Translations under genes and position numbers: made by a program
NCBI GenBank assembly: GCA_041569895.1
Contig: JBFFXF010000302.1
Coordinates: forward strand, 1 to 8,631
Length of the DNA stretch: 8,631 nt
From: JBFFXF01 sp041569895
GTDB taxonomy: Bacteria; Planctomycetota; UBA8108; JACQVS01
Direction of reading: 5' to 3'
Notes under the pieces: model-generated
What the model was told of the DNA's origin: nothing
Databases searched by the model: none
What the model saw: only the letters and a program-made list of their open reading frames with translations
In this document: positions 5,383 to 8,631 of the stretch, piece after piece
Layout: each line of letters starts with the position of its first letter
Position numbering within the stretch: position 1 is the stretch's first letter

Positions 5383-6271
5383 CCTGCTGGCGCGACTCGC
5401 GCGCCTGGAAATCACCGCCCGTCGCGTCGTCGACGGGTTCCTGGCGGGCAAGAACCGCAGCAGCCGGCACGGATTCAGCATCGAGTTCGTCGAGCACCGC
5501 GAGTACACGCCGGGCGACGACCTGCGTCACCTGGACTGGAAGGTGCTCGGGCGCATGGACCGCTACTACATCAAGCGCTACGAGGAGGAGACCAACATCA
5601 CCGGGATGCTCCTCGTGGACGCGAGCGCGTCGATGACGTACGGGTCCGGCCACGTGACGAAGTTCGAGACCGCCGCTGTCACGGCCTCCGCCCTCGGCTA
5701 CATGCTGAACCGCCAGCGCGACGCCGTCGGGCTGGCGCTGCACGACAGCGACCTGCGCGTCTACCAGCCGCCGAGCGTGCGGCTGGTGTCGCTCGCGAAC
5801 ATCGCCGGGGAGCTGCGCGAGACGACTCCCTCGGGGAAGACGGCGTTCGACGAGATCGTCAAGCGCGTCGTCATGGAGCTGCCCCGCCGCTGCCTGTTCG
5901 TCATCCTGTCCGACTTCTTCGTGCCGATCGCCGAGATCGAGTCGGCGCTGCGCTTCCTTTACTATCGCGGGCACGAGGCCATCGTCCTTCAGGTCCTCGA
6001 CCCGGCCGAGCGGCACTTCCCGTTCACGACCAACACGCTGTTTCGCGGCCTCGAGGACAGGCGCGACCTCATCGCCGAGCCGCACCGCCTGCGCCGCCGG
6101 TACCTCGATATCCTGGAGAAGTTCATCGGCGACGTCCGCTCTCTGGCCCAGGACTGCGCGTTCGACTACCAGCTGCTCGACTCGCCGGCGGACGTCGGAC
6201 CGGCGGTGGCGACGCTCCTCGCGCGGCGGATCAGCCGCCAGCGCACCGGGCGCCGCGGGAGGGGCGGTTGA
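5351..6271 (+). CDS. DUF58 domain protein with VWA-like fold
   Basis: A soluble 306-residue partner of the MoxR ATPase. The DUF58 signature EHREYTPGDDLRHLDW lies at 48-63, followed by the typical RYYIKRYEEETN. A complete metal-ion-dependent adhesion site can be read: DASAS at D90-S92-S94, T164 in GKTAF and D188 in ILSDFF. The C-terminus is strongly basic (RQRTGRRGRGG) and may touch the membrane or nucleic acid, or may be disordered. The start at 5351 gives the usual family N-terminus (FFDSDLLARLARLE); an ATG at 5315 would add 12 residues without a Shine-Dalgarno. The gene overlaps MoxR by 32 bases and its TGA overlaps the next ATG by one base. DUF58 proteins are presumed to link the ATPase to substrates through the VWA site; the biochemical role is not settled. 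Confidence 0.93.
   Translation: MTRHGGFFDSDLLARLARLEITARRVVDGFLAGKNRSSRHGFSIEFVEHREYTPGDDLRHLDWKVLGRMDRYYIKRYEEETNITGMLLVDASASMTYGSGHVTKFETAAVTASALGYMLNRQRDAVGLALHDSDLRVYQPPSVRLVSLANIAGELRETTPSGKTAFDEIVKRVVMELPRRCLFVILSDFFVPIAEIESALRFLYYRGHEAIVLQVLDPAERHFPFTTNTLFRGLEDRRDLIAEPHRLRRRYLDILEKFIGDVRSLAQDCAFDYQLLDSPADVGPAVATLLARRISRQRTGRRGRGG
6258..6262 (+). promoter_or_regulatory. Ribosome binding site of the BatA-like gene
   Basis: GGAGG within GGGAGGGG lies inside the end of the DUF58 gene, 8 bases before the ATG at 6271. It supports that ATG over the TTG one codon upstream. The TGATG junction also suggests translational coupling. Confidence 0.65.
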
Positions 6272-8541
6272 TGGGAGAGCTCTTCGTCAACCCGTGGCTC
6301 CTCGGCGGCCTCGCCCTGGCATCGGCGCCGATCATCATCCACCTGCTGAATCGACGCCGCTTCCGCGTGCACGAGTGGGCGGCGATGGACTTCCTGCTCC
6401 AGGCCGCGGTGACCAACCGGCGGCGTCTGAAGTTCGAGGACCTCATCCTGCTGGCGCTACGCGTGCTCGTCATCGTCCTCTTCGTCTTCATGGTGGCGCG
6501 TCCGCTGGTCACCGGGGGCGGGGCGGGATGGCGAGAGGACGAGCGCGTCGTCGTGCTCGACGACTCCTTCAGCATGGAGGTCTTCACGCCGACGGGAGCG
6601 GTCTTCGAGAACGCGCGGGAGAGCGCCATCAACCAGGTCCAGGACGCCATCGGGCGCGGCATGGCGGTGTCGCTGCGCCGCGGCAGCCGGCCCGACGCCA
6701 CCGCGCTCACCGTCGGGCGTCCGGTCGCGGAGGACGGGGAGACCGGCGAGGGCGCCCCGGCGTCGGTCATCGAGAGCGGCAGCGACGTGCTGCGCGCGGT
6801 GCGTGAGCTCAAGTCGGGCGATATCCCGCTGCGCCTCGGTCGCGCCGTGACGCAGCTCGTCGAGGAGGCCCACGCCGACAAGTCACCCGTCTTTCGCCGG
6901 GTGGTGCTCATCAGCGACTTCCGCGCCGTCGACTGGCTCTCCGAGGGAGGCGATGTGGCGGAATCGATCGAGGCCGCGTTCCACGCCGTTCGCCAGGACG
7001 ACATGGCCTCGCGCTTCGGTTTCCAGCTCGTCGACGTCGGCCGCAGCGATGTCGAGAACGTCGCCGTCACCGGCCTCGAGACCGTGTCGGACCAGATCCT
7101 CGCCGGCGTGCCGGTGAAGCTGCGCGTCGAGGTGACCAACTTCTCCTCGATCGAGCGCGCGCGCATCGAGGGGGAGCTCGAGATCGGCGAGTCCGACGTC
7201 GCCGCGTTCACGCCGCTCTTCCGCGTGCCGCTGCCGCCGTTCGAGTCGGTCCCGCCCGGGGAGTCCGCGAGCGTCGAGGTCGACTACACCTTCGATCAGG
7301 GAGGGCAGTACCTCGTGCGCGCGACGCTCGAGAAGGACCAGCTCGCACGCGACGATGACAGTTTTCTCGTCGTCAGCGTCCGCGACGAGATCCACGTCGT
7401 CATCGTCGACGGCGATCCGGGAAGGGATCGCTTCCGGGGCGAGGCCGGCTTCCTCGCTGCGGCGCTCGCGCCCCGCGGCCGGCTGACGACCGGCGTCGAC
7501 GTGCGCGTCGTCAGCGAACCGATCACGGCGGATCTGGTCGAGGACGCCGATGTCGTGTTCATCCTGAATCGCCAGACGATCGCCGCCTCCGAGTGGGACG
7601 TGCTCGAGCCGCGCGTCCGTGACGGCACCGGGCTGGCGTTCTTTCTCGGCAACCGCGTCGATCCGGACGCGTACCGTCCGGGCGGCCTGAACGACGAGAG
7701 CGAGCGACGGTTCCTCTTCGCGGCGAGGCTCTCCGAGCTCGAGCGCGAGCCGACCGAGCGCCCGACGATCCGCATCGAGGACGACGCGCACCCGGCATTC
7801 GCGGTGGTCGCCGGCGTCGAGGGCTTCTCGTTCCGCGACGTCCGGTTCGAGCGCTTCTTCGGGCTCGAGCCGATCGACGGGGCGCGCGTCGTGGCGCGCT
7901 TCGATGGCGCCGGGGGCGACGTGCCGGCCATCGTCGAGTCGCAGCTCGGGCGCGGTCGCGTGGTGATCTTCAACACCACCGCCGATCGCGACTGGTCCGA
8001 CTGGCCCACGGACCCGAGCTACGTGATCGTGCTCCAGGAGTGGGTGCGCTACCTGACGCCGCGGCGCGGATCGAGCTTCAACATCACCGCCGGCGACGAG
8101 ATCTCCTGGCGAGTGACGCCCGGCAAGATCTACGACGTCGAGACACCGCTCGGGGACCGCCATCCGGTGCGTGCGGAGGGCGACGAGCCGGTCGAGCGCC
8201 TGTCCTTCGCCGGCACGTCCCGCGCCGGATTCTATCGCCTCCTCGAACGCGACCGTCCGCGCGAGGATGCCGGGCCATCGATCCAGCCGGAGGAGCCACC
8301 GATGGTGCGGTGGTACGCGTGTCGCCGGCCGGCCCGCGAGAGCGACCTCGCCCCGCTCGGCGAGGCGAGGCTCCGCGAGCTGCTCGAGGCGGGCGAGATC
8401 AAGTACTCGATCGGCCAGGAGGTCGACGTCGACGCGTTCCGGGAGGAGCGCGAGGGTGAGCTCTGGCGGTGGCTGGCGATCGCGGCCGGGCTGATCCTGC
8501 TGACGGAGCTGGCCGTGGCGTGGTGGTTCGGACGGACGTGA
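6271..8541 (+). CDS. BatA-type membrane protein with VWA domain, Ig-like/CARDB-like segment and GATase-like domain
   Basis: A 756-residue membrane protein, probably the membrane-bound partner of the MoxR/DUF58 pair. Residues 1-80 are the BatA N-terminal domain with two membrane segments (about 8-26 and 58-76) around the basic stretch HLLNRRRFRVHEWAAMDFLL. A VWA domain follows with D97-D98-S99-F100-S101 as metal site (DxSxS) and LISDF with D216. I cannot assign the third-loop Thr: that region reads IPLRLGRAV. Residues about 265-370 look like an extracytoplasmic beta-sandwich (VPVKLRVEVTNFSS, DQGGQYLVRATLE). From about 370 to 590 there is an alpha/beta domain resembling glutamine-amidotransferase-like folds (HVVIVDGDPG, TGLAFFLGNRVD), with no Cys at the expected nucleophile, so presumably non-catalytic. 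A final membrane helix (about 735-752) and WWFGRT close the protein. The family is certain at the N-terminus; the domain calls after residue 260 are tentative. Confidence 0.9.
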   Translation: MGELFVNPWLLGGLALASAPIIIHLLNRRRFRVHEWAAMDFLLQAAVTNRRRLKFEDLILLALRVLVIVLFVFMVARPLVTGGGAGWREDERVVVLDDSFSMEVFTPTGAVFENARESAINQVQDAIGRGMAVSLRRGSRPDATALTVGRPVAEDGETGEGAPASVIESGSDVLRAVRELKSGDIPLRLGRAVTQLVEEAHADKSPVFRRVVLISDFRAVDWLSEGGDVAESIEAAFHAVRQDDMASRFGFQLVDVGRSDVENVAVTGLETVSDQILAGVPVKLRVEVTNFSSIERARIEGELEIGESDVAAFTPLFRVPLPPFESVPPGESASVEVDYTFDQGGQYLVRATLEKDQLARDDDSFLVVSVRDEIHVVIVDGDPGRDRFRGEAGFLAAALAPRGRLTTGVDVRVVSEPITADLVEDADVVFILNRQTIAASEWDVLEPRVRDGTGLAFFLGNRVDPDAYRPGGLNDESERRFLFAARLSELEREPTERPTIRIEDDAHPAFAVVAGVEGFSFRDVRFERFFGLEPIDGARVVARFDGAGGDVPAIVESQLGRGRVVIFNTTADRDWSDWPTDPSYVIVLQEWVRYLTPRRGSSFNITAGDEISWRVTPGKIYDVETPLGDRHPVRAEGDEPVERLSFAGTSRAGFYRLLERDRPREDAGPSIQPEEPPMVRWYACRRPARESDLAPLGEARLRELLEAGEIKYSIGQEVDVDAFREEREGELWRWLAIAAGLILLTELAVAWWFGRT

Positions 8542-8611
8542 TGGAACGTATGCACATGAGCGACGTGAGCATGAGTGGCTCCACCGGTTCCCGCTTCCCG
8601 GACGTGCGAGT
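8542..8611. other. Short stretch after the operon, no supportable gene
   Basis: A frame opens at the ATG overlapping the last stop (8541) and reads a Met/Ser/Gly-rich peptide into the hexamer repeat and off the edge. It has no Shine-Dalgarno of its own and no recognisable signature. The stretch CCGGTTCCCGCTTCCCGG (8584-8601) contains two CCCGNT-like units resembling the hexamer family in the opposite orientation. I see no clear intrinsic terminator. Confidence 0.4.
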
Positions 8612-8631
8612 CGGGCACGGGTACGGGTACG
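8612..8631 (+). repeat. CGGGNA hexamer repeat, at least 3 units, cut by window edge
   Basis: CGGGCA, CGGGTA and CGGGTA plus CG run to the last base of the window, so the array very likely continues. It is the same unit as at 1343-1380 and 1765-1800, now downstream of the operon on its coding strand. G-runs at 8613-8615, 8619-8621 and 8625-8627 are spaced by 3 bases; one more run beyond the edge would complete a quadruplex pattern. Confidence 0.75.

Noticed and set aside
6883..8163. A minus-strand frame of 426 codons opposite the BatA-like gene
   Set aside because: Antisense shadow; the composition is biased and no domain is seen, while the plus-strand frame has clear family signatures.
8584..8616. 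Intrinsic terminator after the BatA-like gene
   Set aside because: Only a 4-base stem CCCG/CGGG can be drawn and no T-run follows.
8541..8631. A possible fifth operon gene starting at the TGATG junction
   Set aside because: The 30 visible codons are Met/Ser/Gly-rich and run straight into the hexamer repeat; there is no ribosome site or signature. It cannot be excluded without sequence to the right.

Overview
This window is visibly GC-rich, with codon third positions mostly G or C, and bacterial. The gene content fits a Planctomycetota-like bacterium: a secreted FGly-type sulfatase, a secreted squalene-cyclase-like repeat protein, and a MoxR / DUF58 / BatA-type membrane protein operon. Verrucomicrobiota or another environmental phylum with similar gene sets is not excluded. 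The lineage is inferred from protein families and not from a marker gene.

Layout. Positions 1-1275 (minus) hold most of a secreted sulfatase whose C-terminus runs off the left edge. Positions 1276-1803 are a 528-base non-coding spacer. It holds a candidate sulfatase promoter and then a mosaic of short, degenerate tandem repeats: CGGGNA hexamers at both ends in opposite orientations, and GANNCC hexamers, a 9-base repeat and a pyrimidine octamer between them. Positions 1804-2991 (minus) encode a sugar-phosphate cyclase of the 3-dehydroquinate synthase superfamily that looks most like EboD. Positions 2992-3244 are a divergent promoter region. From 3245 to 8541 (plus) runs a tight four-gene operon: a secreted alpha/alpha-barrel repeat protein, a MoxR AAA+ ATPase, a DUF58 VWA-like protein, and a large membrane protein with a BatA N-terminus, a VWA domain and a C-terminal membrane anchor. 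After the operon the same CGGGNA hexamer returns (8612-8631) and runs off the right edge.

How the genes may work together. MoxR ATPases paired with DUF58 and BatA/VWA proteins are a recurring chaperone-like module, thought to act on membrane or periplasmic protein complexes. Here the module is co-transcribed with a secreted repeat protein, which could be its client or partner. The sulfatase and the EboD-like cyclase are separate transcription units with no evident functional tie to the operon.

I see no clearly new protein system. The least explained signal is the repeat mosaic in the non-coding spacers. Its units keep a fixed framework around one or two variable bases. One family recurs in two separate spacers and in both orientations, and several blocks have G-quadruplex-forming potential.
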